Of a DNA stretch of 64,000 nucleotides, positions 32,931 through 42,138 are shown piece by piece. Every line of letters starts with the position of its first letter. The first letter of the stretch is position 1. Under the pieces are notes generated by a model that worked only from the letters and a program-made list of their open reading frames with translations, was not told the origin of the DNA and searched no databases. A program made the position numbers and the translations under genes. The stretch is taken from NCBI RefSeq assembly GCF_042677205.1, contig NZ_JBHTIU010000109.1, positions 1 through 64,000 on the forward strand, read 5' to 3'. The stretch is from Paenibacillus_L residui. Its GTDB lineage: Bacteria; Bacillota; Bacilli; Paenibacillales; NBRC-103111.

Positions 32931-35006
32931 ATGGCAAGAGAGTTCTCCTTACAAGATACACGAAACATCGGGATCATGGCGCACATTGACGCCGGTAAGA
33001 CTACCACGACGGAGCGGATCCTGTTCTACACGGGTCGTACCCACAAGATTGGGGAGACCCACGAGGGTTCCGCTACTATGGACTGGATGGAGCAGGAGCA
33101 AGAACGTGGAATCACGATCACTTCGGCGGCGACGACAGCCCAGTGGAAAGGTCACCGCATCAATATTATCGACACGCCTGGTCACGTAGACTTCACCGTT
33201 GAAGTTGAACGTTCGCTTCGTGTACTGGATGGAGCAGTTGGTGTGTTTTGCGCCAAGGGCGGCGTAGAGCCCCAATCTGAAACCGTATGGCGTCAGGCAG
33301 ACCGTTATGGCGTTCCGCGGATCGCATATGTTAACAAGATGGACATTATCGGTGCAAACTTCGATGGTGTTATCGAACAGATGCGTGAAAGACTGCAGGC
33401 CAACGCTGTTGCAATCCAATACCCTATTGGTGCGGAGAGCGAATTTGTTGGTATTATCGACCTGATCGAAAACTGCGCCTACATCTATAAAGATGACAAA
33501 GGGCAGGAAATTGAGAAGGTTGAAGTTCCTGCAGAGTATCAAGATAAAGTTGAAACGCTTCGTGGAGAATTGATAGAGAAAATCGCCGAGCTGGATGAAG
33601 AACTGACGATGAAATACCTGGAAGGGGAAGAAATCAGCGTAGATGAGCTGAAGGCTGCTCTTCGCAAGGGAGTAATCGATGTTAAGATCACTCCGGTTCT
33701 GTGCGGATCCTCTTACCGTAACAAAGGTGTTCAGTTGATGCTTGACGCTGTCGTAGCTTATCTGCCGGCTCCTACCGATGTTCCGGATATTACGGGGCAT
33801 TTGGAAGACGGAACCGAAGCTACCAGAAAGTCCTCCGATGATGAGCCTTTCGCAGCGCTTGCGTTCAAAATTATGACTGACCCGTATGTAGGTAAACTGA
33901 CCTTCTTCCGTGTTTACTCCGGTATTCTGAATTCCGGTTCCTATGTGTTGAACACAACCAAAGGAAAGCGCGAAAGAGTGGGACGTATCCTGCAAATGCA
34001 CGCTAACAGCCGTCAGGAAATTACCGAGGTTCATGCCGGTGATATCGCGGCTGCCGTAGGTTTGAAGGATACAACTACAGGGGACACCTTGTGTGATGAG
34101 AAAAATCCTGTTATTCTGGAGTCAATGACCTTCCCAGAGCCTGTTATTGACGTAGCTATCGAACCGAAGACGAAAGCCGACCAGGACAAGATGGGTATTG
34201 CTTTGTCCAAGCTGGCTGAAGAAGACCCGACTTTCAGAACGCACACCGATGAAGAAACAGGGCAGACGATCATTTCCGGTATGGGTGAGCTTCACCTGGA
34301 AGTTATCGTTGATCGTATGCTTCGCGAGTTCAAGGTGGAAGCGAACGTAGGTAAGCCTCAGGTAGCCTACAGAGAAACCTTCCGCAGTGCGGCTAAAGTC
34401 GAAGGTAAATTCGTACGTCAGTCCGGTGGACGCGGTCAATACGGACACGTATGGGTTGAGTTCGAGCCTCTTGAGCCGGGAACTGGTTTCCAATTCGAGA
34501 ACAAGATTGTCGGTGGAGCCGTTCCGAAGGAGTACGTCGTTCCTGTTCAGGCAGGAATCGAAGAAGCTATGAAGAACGGGGTTTTGGCCGGATATCCGCT
34601 GGTTGACATCAAAGCAACACTGTTTGATGGTTCCTACCATGATGTTGACTCTAGTGAGATGGCGTTCAAAATTGCCGGATCTATGGCGCTCAAGGCAGCC
34701 AAGGATAAGTGTAATCCTGCCATCCTTGAGCCTATCATGAAAGTGGAAGTCACTGTACCGGAAGAGTATATGGGAGACGTTATGGGAGATTTGAACTCCC
34801 GCCGCGGACGCATTGAAGGAATGGATGCACGCGCAGGAGCCCAAGTCATTCGCGCCAAAGTACCTTTGGCCGAAATGTTCGGATACTCCACGACTCTCCG
34901 CTCCCGTACCCAAGGTCGCGGGGTTTACTCTATGGAAATTTCCCATTATGAAGAAGTGCCTAAATCTATCGCCGATGAAATCATCGCTAAGAACAAAGGC
35001 GCCTAA
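32931..35006 (+). CDS. fusA: Elongation factor G
   Basis: EF-G drives GTP-dependent translocation and, with RRF, ribosome recycling. The 691-aa product has the G domain (AHIDAGKTTTTERIL, DTPGHVDF, NKMD) and domains II to V; domain IV carries the GQYGHVWVEFEP segment. Start choice is open: ATG 32931 (MAREFSL, as in relatives) or ATG 32925, which is closer to the AAAGGAGA site and adds two residues. rpsG-fusA-tuf order is conserved. Confidence 0.97.
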   Translation: MAREFSLQDTRNIGIMAHIDAGKTTTTERILFYTGRTHKIGETHEGSATMDWMEQEQERGITITSAATTAQWKGHRINIIDTPGHVDFTVEVERSLRVLDGAVGVFCAKGGVEPQSETVWRQADRYGVPRIAYVNKMDIIGANFDGVIEQMRERLQANAVAIQYPIGAESEFVGIIDLIENCAYIYKDDKGQEIEKVEVPAEYQDKVETLRGELIEKIAELDEELTMKYLEGEEISVDELKAALRKGVIDVKITPVLCGSSYRNKGVQLMLDAVVAYLPAPTDVPDITGHLEDGTEATRKSSDDEPFAALAFKIMTDPYVGKLTFFRVYSGILNSGSYVLNTTKGKRERVGRILQMHANSRQEITEVHAGDIAAAVGLKDTTTGDTLCDEKNPVILESMTFPEPVIDVAIEPKTKADQDKMGIALSKLAEEDPTFRTHTDEETGQTIISGMGELHLEVIVDRMLREFKVEANVGKPQVAYRETFRSAAKVEGKFVRQSGGRGQYGHVWVEFEPLEPGTGFQFENKIVGGAVPKEYVVPVQAGIEEAMKNGVLAGYPLVDIKATLFDGSYHDVDSSEMAFKIAGSMALKAAKDKCNPAILEPIMKVEVTVPEEYMGDVMGDLNSRRGRIEGMDARAGAQVIRAKVPLAEMFGYSTTLRSRTQGRGVYSMEISHYEEVPKSIADEIIAKNKGA

Positions 35007-35036
35007 TATATTTAATTTTAAGGAGGCTTATTAAAC

Positions 35037-36230
35037 ATGGCAAAAGCAAAATTCGAACGTACAAAACCGCACGTTAATATCGGAACTATCGGTCACGTTG
35101 ACCATGGTAAAACAACTTTGACAGCTGCCATCACAACTGTATTGACAAGGAAATACGGCGGCGGAGAAGCATTCTCCTACGATCAAATCGACAAAGCTCC
35201 TGAAGAGCGCGAGCGCGGTATTACGATCTCTACTTCCCACGTTGAGTATGAGTCCGCTAACCGTCACTATGCTCACGTTGACTGCCCTGGACACGCCGAC
35301 TATGTTAAAAACATGATCACCGGCGCTGCCCAAATGGACGGAGCTATCCTGGTTGTATCCGCTGCTGATGGTCCTATGCCGCAAACTCGTGAGCACATCC
35401 TGCTCTCCCGTCAGGTTGGCGTACCTTATATTGTAGTCTTCCTGAACAAATGCGACATGGTAGAAGACGAAGAGCTTCTCGAACTGGTTGAAATGGAAGT
35501 TCGCGATCTGCTGAGCGAATATGAATTCCCTGGAGATGACACTCCGGTTATCCGTGGTTCCGCACGTGAAGCTCTGCAAAATCCGGACGGAGAATGGGCT
35601 CAGAAAATCGTCGAGCTGTTCGAGCAAATCGACACCTACATTCCGACTCCTGAGCGCGACACTGACAAGCCTTTCTTGATGCCTGTCGAGGACGTATTCT
35701 CCATCACCGGACGCGGTACGGTTGCTACTGGCCGTGTAGAGCGTGGAACAGTTAAAGTGGGCGACGAGATCGAAATCGTTGGTCTTGTAGAAGAAACTAA
35801 GAAATCCGTTGTAACCGGAGTAGAAATGTTCCGTAAGCTGCTTGACTCCGCTCAAGCCGGGGACAACATCGGTGCTCTTCTCCGCGGTGTGGATCGTAAA
35901 GAAATCGAGCGCGGCCAAGTTTTGGCTAAGCCTGGTTCCGTTAATCCGCACACCAGCTTCACCGCTCAAATCTACGTACTGACTAAAGAAGAGGGCGGAC
36001 GTCATAAGCCTTTCTTCACCGGATATCGTCCTCAGTTCTACTTCCGTACAACGGACGTAACAGGAATCATCACTCTTCCGGAAGGAACCGAGATGGTTAT
36101 GCCTGGGGACAACATCACCGTTACCGTTGAACTGATTGCTCCGATCGCTATCGAGCAAGGAACCAAATTCGCTATTCGCGAAGGCGGACGTACAGTAGGT
36201 GCCGGTGCGGTTGCTACAATCGTGAAGTAA
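35037..36230 (+). CDS. tuf: Elongation factor Tu
   Basis: EF-Tu brings aminoacyl-tRNA to the A site. The 397-aa product has GHVDHGKTTL (19-28), DCPGHADY, NKCDMV, and three domains. The gene ends VATIVK. AAGGAGG precedes the ATG. Codon use is strongly biased, as expected for a top-expressed gene. A terminator lies 12 bases downstream, closing the str operon. Confidence 0.98.
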   Translation: MAKAKFERTKPHVNIGTIGHVDHGKTTLTAAITTVLTRKYGGGEAFSYDQIDKAPEERERGITISTSHVEYESANRHYAHVDCPGHADYVKNMITGAAQMDGAILVVSAADGPMPQTREHILLSRQVGVPYIVVFLNKCDMVEDEELLELVEMEVRDLLSEYEFPGDDTPVIRGSAREALQNPDGEWAQKIVELFEQIDTYIPTPERDTDKPFLMPVEDVFSITGRGTVATGRVERGTVKVGDEIEIVGLVEETKKSVVTGVEMFRKLLDSAQAGDNIGALLRGVDRKEIERGQVLAKPGSVNPHTSFTAQIYVLTKEEGGRHKPFFTGYRPQFYFRTTDVTGIITLPEGTEMVMPGDNITVTVELIAPIAIEQGTKFAIREGGRTVGAGAVATIVK

Positions 36231-36242
36231 TAATGCAATTAT

Positions 36243-36277
36243 GAGAACCTTCATCTTAATAGGTGAAGGTTCTCTTT
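36243..36277 (+). terminator. Terminator after tuf
   Basis: GAGAACCTTCA (36243-36253) pairs perfectly with TGAAGGTTCTC (36264-36274), then TTT. The stem is strong, the U tract short. Confidence 0.8.
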
Positions 36278-36396
36278 GCGATTTAAGAAGAGGAAGAATT
36301 CAAGCCGACGTAGAGGCTGCATAAGGCCTATAGCCCTTAATGCTTTGGTTGTTTCTATAAAAGAATAGCGTTTGAGTAAGTTTTTTTGAAATTTTC

Positions 36397-36425
36397 TTGA
36401 TTTCTTGCTGGGTTTTTAATATAAT
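36397..36425 (+). promoter_or_regulatory. Promoter of the S10-spc-alpha supercluster
   Basis: TTGATT (36397-36402), 17 bases, perfect TATAAT (36420-36425). It is the only clear promoter before more than 20 ribosomal genes. Bases 36278-36396 hold nothing recognisable. Confidence 0.85.
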
Positions 36426-36432
36426 AGTGAAC

Positions 36433-36552
36433 GTTGGTCTGTGACGTTGCGATGATGTGAGAGGTTGCTGACACACCCGGCCCCTTTGCCATGGACGGTG
36501 TTCAGGAGATTTTCACGGAGTATGTCCGATTATAATTTGGGCGAAAGAAGGA
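36433..36552 (+). promoter_or_regulatory. Leader of the S10 operon
   Basis: The 130-base untranslated leader contains GAGGTTGCTGACACACCCGG followed by CCCCTTTGCCATGGAC and TTTTCACGGAG. From memory these blocks recur upstream of rpsJ in Bacillales. An autoregulatory or processing role is likely but not shown; E. coli-type L4 control is not recognisable. Confidence 0.5.
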
Positions 36553-36561
36553 GGGACTACT

Positions 36562-36870
36562 ATGGCAAAGCAAAAGATTCGTATTCGCTTGAAAGCATAC
36601 GATCACAGAATTCTTGATCAATCCGCCGAGAAAATCGTAGAAACGGCAAAACGTTCGGGAGCAGGTGTATCCGGACCGATTCCGCTTCCTACCGAGAAGC
36701 AAATCATCACGATTCTGCGTGCGGTTCACAAGTACAAGGATTCCAGAGAGCAATTCGAAATGCGTACGCATAAACGTTTGATTGACATTGTCAACCCGAC
36801 GCCGCAAACGGTCGATGCGCTCATGCGTTTGGACTTGCCGTCCGGTGTGGACATCGAAATCAAGCTGTAG
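36562..36870 (+). CDS. rpsJ: 30S ribosomal protein S10
   Basis: S10 (NusE) is in the 30S head and also forms antitermination complexes with NusB and NusG. The 102-aa product ends with the conserved DLPSGVDIEIKL. AAGGAGGG precedes the ATG. It is the first gene of the supercluster. Confidence 0.97.
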   Translation: MAKQKIRIRLKAYDHRILDQSAEKIVETAKRSGAGVSGPIPLPTEKQIITILRAVHKYKDSREQFEMRTHKRLIDIVNPTPQTVDALMRLDLPSGVDIEIKL

Positions 36871-36941
36871 AATAGAAGATCGAAGCAACGAGTAACGAAT
36901 ATTTCATTTCAGAAGGATTGTAAAGGAAAAGAGGTGTCAAC

Positions 36942-37568
36942 ATGACTAAAGGTATCTTAGGTAGAAAACTGGGGATGACTCAAGTATTTACACCGGAAGG
37001 TGTAGTTCTGCCCGTAACGGTAATTCAAGCCGGCCCTTGTGTTGTTCTGCAGAAGAAAGACGTGGAGAACGACGGTTATGAGGCGATTCAGATCGGTTTT
37101 GAAGATAAGAAGGAAGTTCGCGCCAACAAGCCTGAGTCAGGCCATGCCAAAAAAGCGAACACAGCACCTAAGCGCTACATTAAAGAATTTCGCGGAGTTC
37201 AGTTGGCAGATTATGAGGTAGGACAAGAAATTAAAGTAGATCTGTTCAGCGAAGGCGAATTCGTAGACGTAACTGGCACTTCGAAAGGTAAGGGATTTGC
37301 CGGATCTATCAAAAGACATGGACAGCACAGAGGGCCTATGTCTCACGGTTCCCGTTATCATCGCGGACCGGGTTCGATGGGATCGATTCAAGCCAACCGT
37401 GTTCCCAAAGGCAAGAAATTACCGGGACATATGGGTCAGGAAACCGTTACGCTGCAAAATCTGCAAGTCGTTAAAGTGGATGCGGAGCGCAATGTAATTC
37501 TGGTTAAAGGATCTATTCCAGGACCTAAAAATAGCTTCGTCAGCATCAAATCTTCGGTTAAGAAGTAA
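36942..37568 (+). CDS. rplC: 50S ribosomal protein L3
   Basis: L3 reaches the peptidyl-transferase centre and starts 50S assembly. The 208-aa product begins TKGILGRKLGMTQVF and has the loop HGSRYHRGPGSMG and the target Gln of PrmB-type methylation region GQETVTLQN. AAGAGGTG precedes the ATG. Confidence 0.97.
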   Translation: MTKGILGRKLGMTQVFTPEGVVLPVTVIQAGPCVVLQKKDVENDGYEAIQIGFEDKKEVRANKPESGHAKKANTAPKRYIKEFRGVQLADYEVGQEIKVDLFSEGEFVDVTGTSKGKGFAGSIKRHGQHRGPMSHGSRYHRGPGSMGSIQANRVPKGKKLPGHMGQETVTLQNLQVVKVDAERNVILVKGSIPGPKNSFVSIKSSVKK

Positions 37569-37592
37569 TTTTGCGAGAAAGGAGGATTCATC

Positions 37593-38216
37593 ATGCCAAA
37601 AGTAGCATTATACAACGTTAGCGGAGCTCAGGTTGGTGAAGTTGAACTGTCCGATGCCGTATTCGGAGTTGAACCGAATCAACACGTGCTTCATGAAGCT
37701 GTTGTTATGCAGCAGGCTTCCCAGCGTCAGGGAACGCACAAGGTTAAAGGTCGCTCCGAAGTAAGAGGCGGAGGACGCAAGCCTTGGAAACAAAAAGGAA
37801 CTGGTCGCGCTCGTCAAGGCAGCATCCGTGCGCCGCAGTGGAAAGGCGGAGGTGTTGTATTCGGCCCGACTCCACGCAGCTATGGATACAAATTGCCTAA
37901 GAAGGTTCGCCGTTTAGCAATCAAATCAGCTCTTTCTTCTAAAGTGATCGAGAACGAGATTATTGTGTTGGATCAACTTCAAATGAATCAGCCTAAAACG
38001 AAGGAATTCGCAGCTATTCTGAAAAATTTGAAGGCCGATCGCAAGGCACTGATCGTCGCTCCGAGCTTCGATGAAAATGTGGCATTGTCCGCTCGTAATC
38101 TCCCGGGAGTTAAATTTGTAACTGCTGAAGGAATCAACGTATTGGACGTATTGGTTCACGACAAACTCATCATTACGAAGGAAGCGGTTGAGAAAGTAGA
38201 GGAGGTTCTTGCGTAA
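37593..38216 (+). CDS. rplD: 50S ribosomal protein L4
   Basis: L4 lines the exit tunnel with a long loop (KGRSEVRGGGRKPWKQKGTG, macrolide constriction, unchanged). The product is 207 aa. AAAGGAGG precedes the ATG. The stop overlaps the rplW start by one base (TAATG), giving translational coupling. Confidence 0.97.
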   Translation: MPKVALYNVSGAQVGEVELSDAVFGVEPNQHVLHEAVVMQQASQRQGTHKVKGRSEVRGGGRKPWKQKGTGRARQGSIRAPQWKGGGVVFGPTPRSYGYKLPKKVRRLAIKSALSSKVIENEIIVLDQLQMNQPKTKEFAAILKNLKADRKALIVAPSFDENVALSARNLPGVKFVTAEGINVLDVLVHDKLIITKEAVEKVEEVLA

Positions 38217-38506
38217 TGAAAAATCCTCGTGACATTATCAAGCGTCCGTTAATTACGGAACGTTCTGCAGATATGATGGCCGAGAAGAAATACGTGTTTG
38301 AAGTGGATATTAAGGCCAACAAAACGCAAATTCGGCAGGCGATTGAAGAAATTTTCAAAGTGAAAGTCCTTAAAGTCAACACTTTAAGAATGCCCGGCAA
38401 GCCGAAGCGCTATGGCCGTTTCTCCGGATACAGACCGGATTGGAAGAAAGCTTTTGTTACCTTAAGCCCGGACAGCAAAGAACTTGAGTTCTTTGAAACG
38501 GTCTAA
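38216..38506 (+). CDS. rplW: 50S ribosomal protein L23
   Basis: L23 surrounds the tunnel exit and docks trigger factor and SRP. The 96-aa product starts MKNPRDIIKRPLITE. The ATG overlaps the rplD stop and has GAGGAGG 12 bases upstream inside rplD. Confidence 0.97.
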   Translation: MKNPRDIIKRPLITERSADMMAEKKYVFEVDIKANKTQIRQAIEEIFKVKVLKVNTLRMPGKPKRYGRFSGYRPDWKKAFVTLSPDSKELEFFETV

Positions 38507-38537
38507 GGCCATTTTGTGAAGATAGGAGGGAATCCGA

Positions 38538-39368
38538 ATGTCATTTAAAAAATACAAACCGACATCTCCGGGAAGACGCGGTATGAACGTATCTACCTTC
38601 GAAGAGATTACGACAAGCACGCCTGAGAAGTCTTTGCTGGCTCCGCTGAGCAAGACGGCAGGACGGAACAACCAAGGTAAAATTACGGTTCGTCACCATG
38701 GCGGCGGACATAAGCGTAAGTACCGGATTATCGATTTCAGACGGAACAAAGATGGAATACCTGGACGCGTTGCTACGATCGAGTACGATCCGAACCGGAC
38801 AGCTAATATTGCCTTGATCCACTATGCAGACGGAGAGAAGCGTTACATTCTTGCCCCACAAGGTTTGAAGGTGAACGATGTAATCGAGTCCGGAGCAGCT
38901 GCGGATATCAAGGTCGGAAACAGCCTTCCACTGGAAAATATTCCGGTAGGTACGCTTATCCACAATATCGAATTGAAGCCCGGCAAAGGCGGACAGCTCG
39001 TTCGTGCTGCTGGAACAGAGGCTCAGCTTCTTGGTAAAGAAGATAAGTACGTAACTGTTCGTTTATCTTCTGGAGAAGTACGCCGCATTCTCAAGGTTTG
39101 CCGCGCAACGATCGGTTCTGTCGGCAACGAGGACCATGAGCTGCTCAAAATCGGTAAAGCCGGCCGCTCCCGTTGGTTGGGCAAACGCCCGGTAGTCCGC
39201 GGGGTAGTTATGAACCCGAACGATCACCCTCACGGTGGTGGTGAAGGTCGTGCTCCAATCGGACGCAAATCTCCGATGTCTCCATGGGGTAAACCTACGC
39301 TTGGTTACAAAACCCGTAAAAAAGGTAAAGCTTCTAGTAAGTACATTGTACGTGGACGTACGAAATAA
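38538..39368 (+). CDS. rplB: 50S ribosomal protein L2
   Basis: L2 joins the subunits and supports peptidyl transfer. The 276-aa product has the conserved GGGEGRAPIGRKSPMSPWGK segment (with the functional HPHGGG His) near the C-terminus. AGGAGGG precedes the ATG. Confidence 0.98.
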   Translation: MSFKKYKPTSPGRRGMNVSTFEEITTSTPEKSLLAPLSKTAGRNNQGKITVRHHGGGHKRKYRIIDFRRNKDGIPGRVATIEYDPNRTANIALIHYADGEKRYILAPQGLKVNDVIESGAAADIKVGNSLPLENIPVGTLIHNIELKPGKGGQLVRAAGTEAQLLGKEDKYVTVRLSSGEVRRILKVCRATIGSVGNEDHELLKIGKAGRSRWLGKRPVVRGVVMNPNDHPHGGGEGRAPIGRKSPMSPWGKPTLGYKTRKKGKASSKYIVRGRTK

Positions 39369-39407
39369 TATTCAGATCCGTAAGGTTGGATGAAGGGAGG
39401 AACAGCT

Positions 39408-39689
39408 ATGGGTCGCAGTTTGAAAAAAGGACCGTTTGTGGACAGCTATTTGCTTAAGAAGGTTGAGGAAGCCGACAGCACAAGCAAAAAAGTAGTGATC
39501 AAGACCTGGTCTCGCCGCTCCACCATTTTCCCTCAATTTGTCGGACATACTTTTGCCGTATACGATGGCAGAAAGCATGTGCCTGTGTATGTAACGGAAG
39601 ACATGGTTGGGCATAAGCTCGGTGAATTTGCTCCAACCCGGACATACAAAGGGCATACGGACGACGACAAAAAAACCGGCAGACGCTAA
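39408..39689 (+). CDS. rpsS: 30S ribosomal protein S19
   Basis: S19 lies in the 30S head near bridge B1a. The 93-aa product starts MGRSLKKGPFVD and has HTFAVYDGRKHVPVY. ATG 39408 follows GGGAGG; an in-frame ATG at 39390 precedes that site and is rejected. Confidence 0.97.
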   Translation: MGRSLKKGPFVDSYLLKKVEEADSTSKKVVIKTWSRRSTIFPQFVGHTFAVYDGRKHVPVYVTEDMVGHKLGEFAPTRTYKGHTDDDKKTGRR

Positions 39690-39732
39690 TAGCCGGAATC
39701 AGTAAGCGATATGTTTGAGAGGAGGTAGACTC

Positions 39733-40065
39733 ATGCAAGCAACTGCAAGTGCAAGATATATTCGCATTGCTCCTCGTAAAGTTCAATTGGTTATCGATCT
39801 GATCCGCGGCAAGAACGTGGGAGAAGCTATCGCTATTTTGCGTCATACGCCTAAAGCCGCTTCTCCGGTCGTGGAGAAAATTTTGAACGCAGCGATTGCG
39901 AATGCTGAGCATAATCATTCCCTGGATCCGGAGAAGCTGTATATCGCTCAAGCTTATGTAAATCAGGGTCCGATCATGAAACGTTTTCGGCCGCGTGCTA
40001 TGGGACGTGCTAGCCGTATCAATAAACGCACAAGCCACATTACGTTAGTGGTATCTGAAAAATAA
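39733..40065 (+). CDS. rplV: 50S ribosomal protein L22
   Basis: L22 contributes a beta-hairpin to the exit tunnel constriction (KRFRPRAMGRASRINKRTSH, unchanged at the macrolide site). The product is 110 aa. ATG 39733 follows GAGGAGGTAG; the in-frame ATG at 39715 lies upstream of that site. Confidence 0.97.
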   Translation: MQATASARYIRIAPRKVQLVIDLIRGKNVGEAIAILRHTPKAASPVVEKILNAAIANAEHNHSLDPEKLYIAQAYVNQGPIMKRFRPRAMGRASRINKRTSHITLVVSEK

Positions 40066-40077
40066 GGAGGGATACAT

Positions 40078-40740
40078 GTGGGTCAAAAAGTAAGTCCGGT
40101 CGGATTGAGAATAGGCATCATTCGTGATTGGGAATCCAAATGGTACGCAGATAAAGACTATGGCGATCTGCTCCTGGAGGATGTCAAAATCCGCGAATAT
40201 CTTAAAGGTAAGCTGAAGGATGCTTCTGTTTCCCGTATTGATATCGAACGTGCTGCTAATCGGGTGAACGTAACCATCCATACGGCTAAACCAGGAATGG
40301 TTATTGGTAAAGGCGGTTCCGAGGTAGAGAATATCCGCGCCTACATTGCCAAATTGTCTAACAAGAAGGTCCACATCAATATTACAGAAATTAAAAATCC
40401 TGAGCTGGATGCAACATTGGTTGCAGAAAGCATTGCACAGCAACTCGAGCGTCGCGTATCTTTCCGCCGGGCTATGAAGCAGGCTATTCAAAGATCGATA
40501 AGAGCAGGCGCTAAAGGAATCAAGACGTCTGTCAGCGGACGTTTGGGCGGGGCGGAAATCGCTCGTACGGAAGGCTACAGCGAAGGTACCGTGCCTCTGC
40601 ACACTCTGCGTGCGGACATCGACTACGGAACTGCTGAAGCTCATACCACTTACGGACGGATCGGTGTGAAGGTATGGATCTATCGTGGAGAGGTTCTTCC
40701 GCCAGCTAAGAAGAAGGCTGAACAGGAAGGAGGAAACTAA
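40078..40740 (+). CDS. rpsC: 30S ribosomal protein S3
   Basis: S3 lines the mRNA entry channel and helps helicase activity of the ribosome. The 220-aa product has a KH domain with PGMVIGKGGSEVE (about 77-89). Start is GTG 40078 with AAGGAGGG upstream. It ends three bases before rplP. Confidence 0.97.
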   Translation: MGQKVSPVGLRIGIIRDWESKWYADKDYGDLLLEDVKIREYLKGKLKDASVSRIDIERAANRVNVTIHTAKPGMVIGKGGSEVENIRAYIAKLSNKKVHINITEIKNPELDATLVAESIAQQLERRVSFRRAMKQAIQRSIRAGAKGIKTSVSGRLGGAEIARTEGYSEGTVPLHTLRADIDYGTAEAHTTYGRIGVKVWIYRGEVLPPAKKKAEQEGGN

Positions 40741-40742
40741 TC

Positions 40743-41177
40743 ATGTTAATGCCTAAACGTGTTAAACACCGCAAGGAACATCGCGGTAAGATGAAAGGCA
40801 GAGCCAAGGGCGGGACGGAAGTCACTTTCGGCGAATATGGCCTGCAGGCTATGGAGCCGTCCTGGGTTACCAACCGTCAGATTGAGGCTGCCCGTATTGC
40901 CATGACCCGTTACATTAAGCGTGGCGGTAAAGTATGGATTAAAATTTTCCCTTCCAAGCCGATCACCCAGAAGCCTCTTGAGGTGCGGATGGGTAGCGGT
41001 AAAGGAAGCGTAGAGAAATGGGTTGCAGTTGTTAAACCCGGTAAAATTTTGTTTGAATTGGCCGGAGTAAGCGAAGAGGTGGCTCGCGAAGCGATGCGCC
41101 TGGCTGCTCACAAACTGCCGATCAAAACAAAGTTTGTGAAACGTGATGAATTGGGTGGTGAAGCAAATGAAGGCTAG
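40743..41177 (+). CDS. rplP: 50S ribosomal protein L16
   Basis: L16 organises the A-site tRNA region of the 50S subunit. The 144-aa product starts MLMPKRVKHRKEHRGKM; EVRMGSGKGSVEKWVAVV is intact. AGGAGG lies inside the end of rpsC. It overlaps rpmC by 11 bases. Confidence 0.97.
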   Translation: MLMPKRVKHRKEHRGKMKGRAKGGTEVTFGEYGLQAMEPSWVTNRQIEAARIAMTRYIKRGGKVWIKIFPSKPITQKPLEVRMGSGKGSVEKWVAVVKPGKILFELAGVSEEVAREAMRLAAHKLPIKTKFVKRDELGGEANEG

Positions 41178-41364
41178 TGAATTTCGCAACTTAACCACTG
41201 AAGAGATCGAGCGCAAAATTTCCGGTTTCAAGGAAGAACTGTTCAACCTCCGTTTTCAACTGGCTACCGGCCAACTGGATAACCCGTCTCAAATCCGTAA
41301 AGTGCGCAAAGAAATTGCACGTGCCAAGACCATTTTGCGTGAAAGAGAACTCGGCATCAGCTAA
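41167..41364 (+). CDS. rpmC: 50S ribosomal protein L29
   Basis: L29 sits at the tunnel exit beside L23. The 65-aa two-helix product starts MKASEFRNLTTEEIE. The ATG at 41167 lies inside rplP, preceded by GGGTGGTG, so translation is coupled. A longer in-frame start at 41143 would lie deep in rplP and is rejected. Confidence 0.96.
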   Translation: MKASEFRNLTTEEIERKISGFKEELFNLRFQLATGQLDNPSQIRKVRKEIARAKTILRERELGIS

Positions 41365-41396
41365 GCTGAACCAGAGAGAAGAAAGGAGGATCCTTC

Positions 41397-41660
41397 ATGA
41401 GTGAACGTAACGAACGCAAAGTTCAAATCGGTAAAGTTGTCAGCGACAAAATGGATAAAACCATCGTTGTAGCTGTAGAAACTTACAAGAAGCACTCCCT
41501 CTACCACAAGCGTATTAAATATACGAAGAAATTCAAGGCGCATGACGAGAACAACCAAGCCAAGATCGGCGATGTGGTTAAAATTATGGAAACCCGTCCG
41601 CTGTCCAAAGACAAGCGCTGGAGACTGGTTGAAATCGTAGAGGAAGCTGTAGTCATTTAA
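41397..41660 (+). CDS. rpsQ: 30S ribosomal protein S17
   Basis: S17 is an OB-fold primary binding protein of the 30S body. The 87-aa product has VQIGKVVSDKMDKTIVV and the C-terminal RPLSKDKRWRLVEIVE. AAAGGAGG precedes the ATG. Confidence 0.97.
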   Translation: MSERNERKVQIGKVVSDKMDKTIVVAVETYKKHSLYHKRIKYTKKFKAHDENNQAKIGDVVKIMETRPLSKDKRWRLVEIVEEAVVI

Positions 41661-41711
41661 GCCGTTGCTATATAGATTTTTTCGGAAATAGGTTGAAAGG
41701 AGGTCGCTGGA

Positions 41712-42080
41712 ATGATTCAACAACAAAGCCGTTTAAGCGTAGCCGACAACTCTGGTGCGAAGCAATTGATGTGTATTCGCGTACTTGGTGGAACAGGACG
41801 CAAGTTTGCCAATATTGGTGATTTGATCGTCTGCTCCGTCAAAGAAGCAACACCAGGCGGCGTTGTCAAAAAGGGTGATGTAGTTAAGGCGGTTATCGTT
41901 CGTTCTAAGCGTGGTGCTCGCCGGAAAGATGGTTCTTACATCACTTTCGATGAGAACGCAGCTGTTATCGTCAAAGAAGACAAAAGCCCTCGCGGAACCC
42001 GTATTTTCGGGCCGGTTGCCCGGGAGCTTCGTGATAAAGACTTCATGAAGATTATTTCGTTGGCGCCTGAAGTTATTTAA
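41712..42080 (+). CDS. rplN: 50S ribosomal protein L14
   Basis: L14 contributes to bridge B8 and is the docking site of RsfS. The 122-aa product starts MIQQQSRLSVADNSGAK, the family signature, and ends ISLAPEVI. AAAGGAGG precedes the ATG. Confidence 0.97.
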   Translation: MIQQQSRLSVADNSGAKQLMCIRVLGGTGRKFANIGDLIVCSVKEATPGGVVKKGDVVKAVIVRSKRGARRKDGSYITFDENAAVIVKEDKSPRGTRIFGPVARELRDKDFMKIISLAPEVI

Positions 42081-42138
42081 TTGGGCCGCTGGCGTAACGC
42101 AGTTAGAACCATCCGTTACTTAGGAGGTGTACTTGAAA

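Noticed and set aside
35031..36254. A 407-codon minus-strand frame covering the whole of tuf
   Set aside because: This is a known artefact of strong codon bias in tuf. The frame has no promoter or ribosome site.
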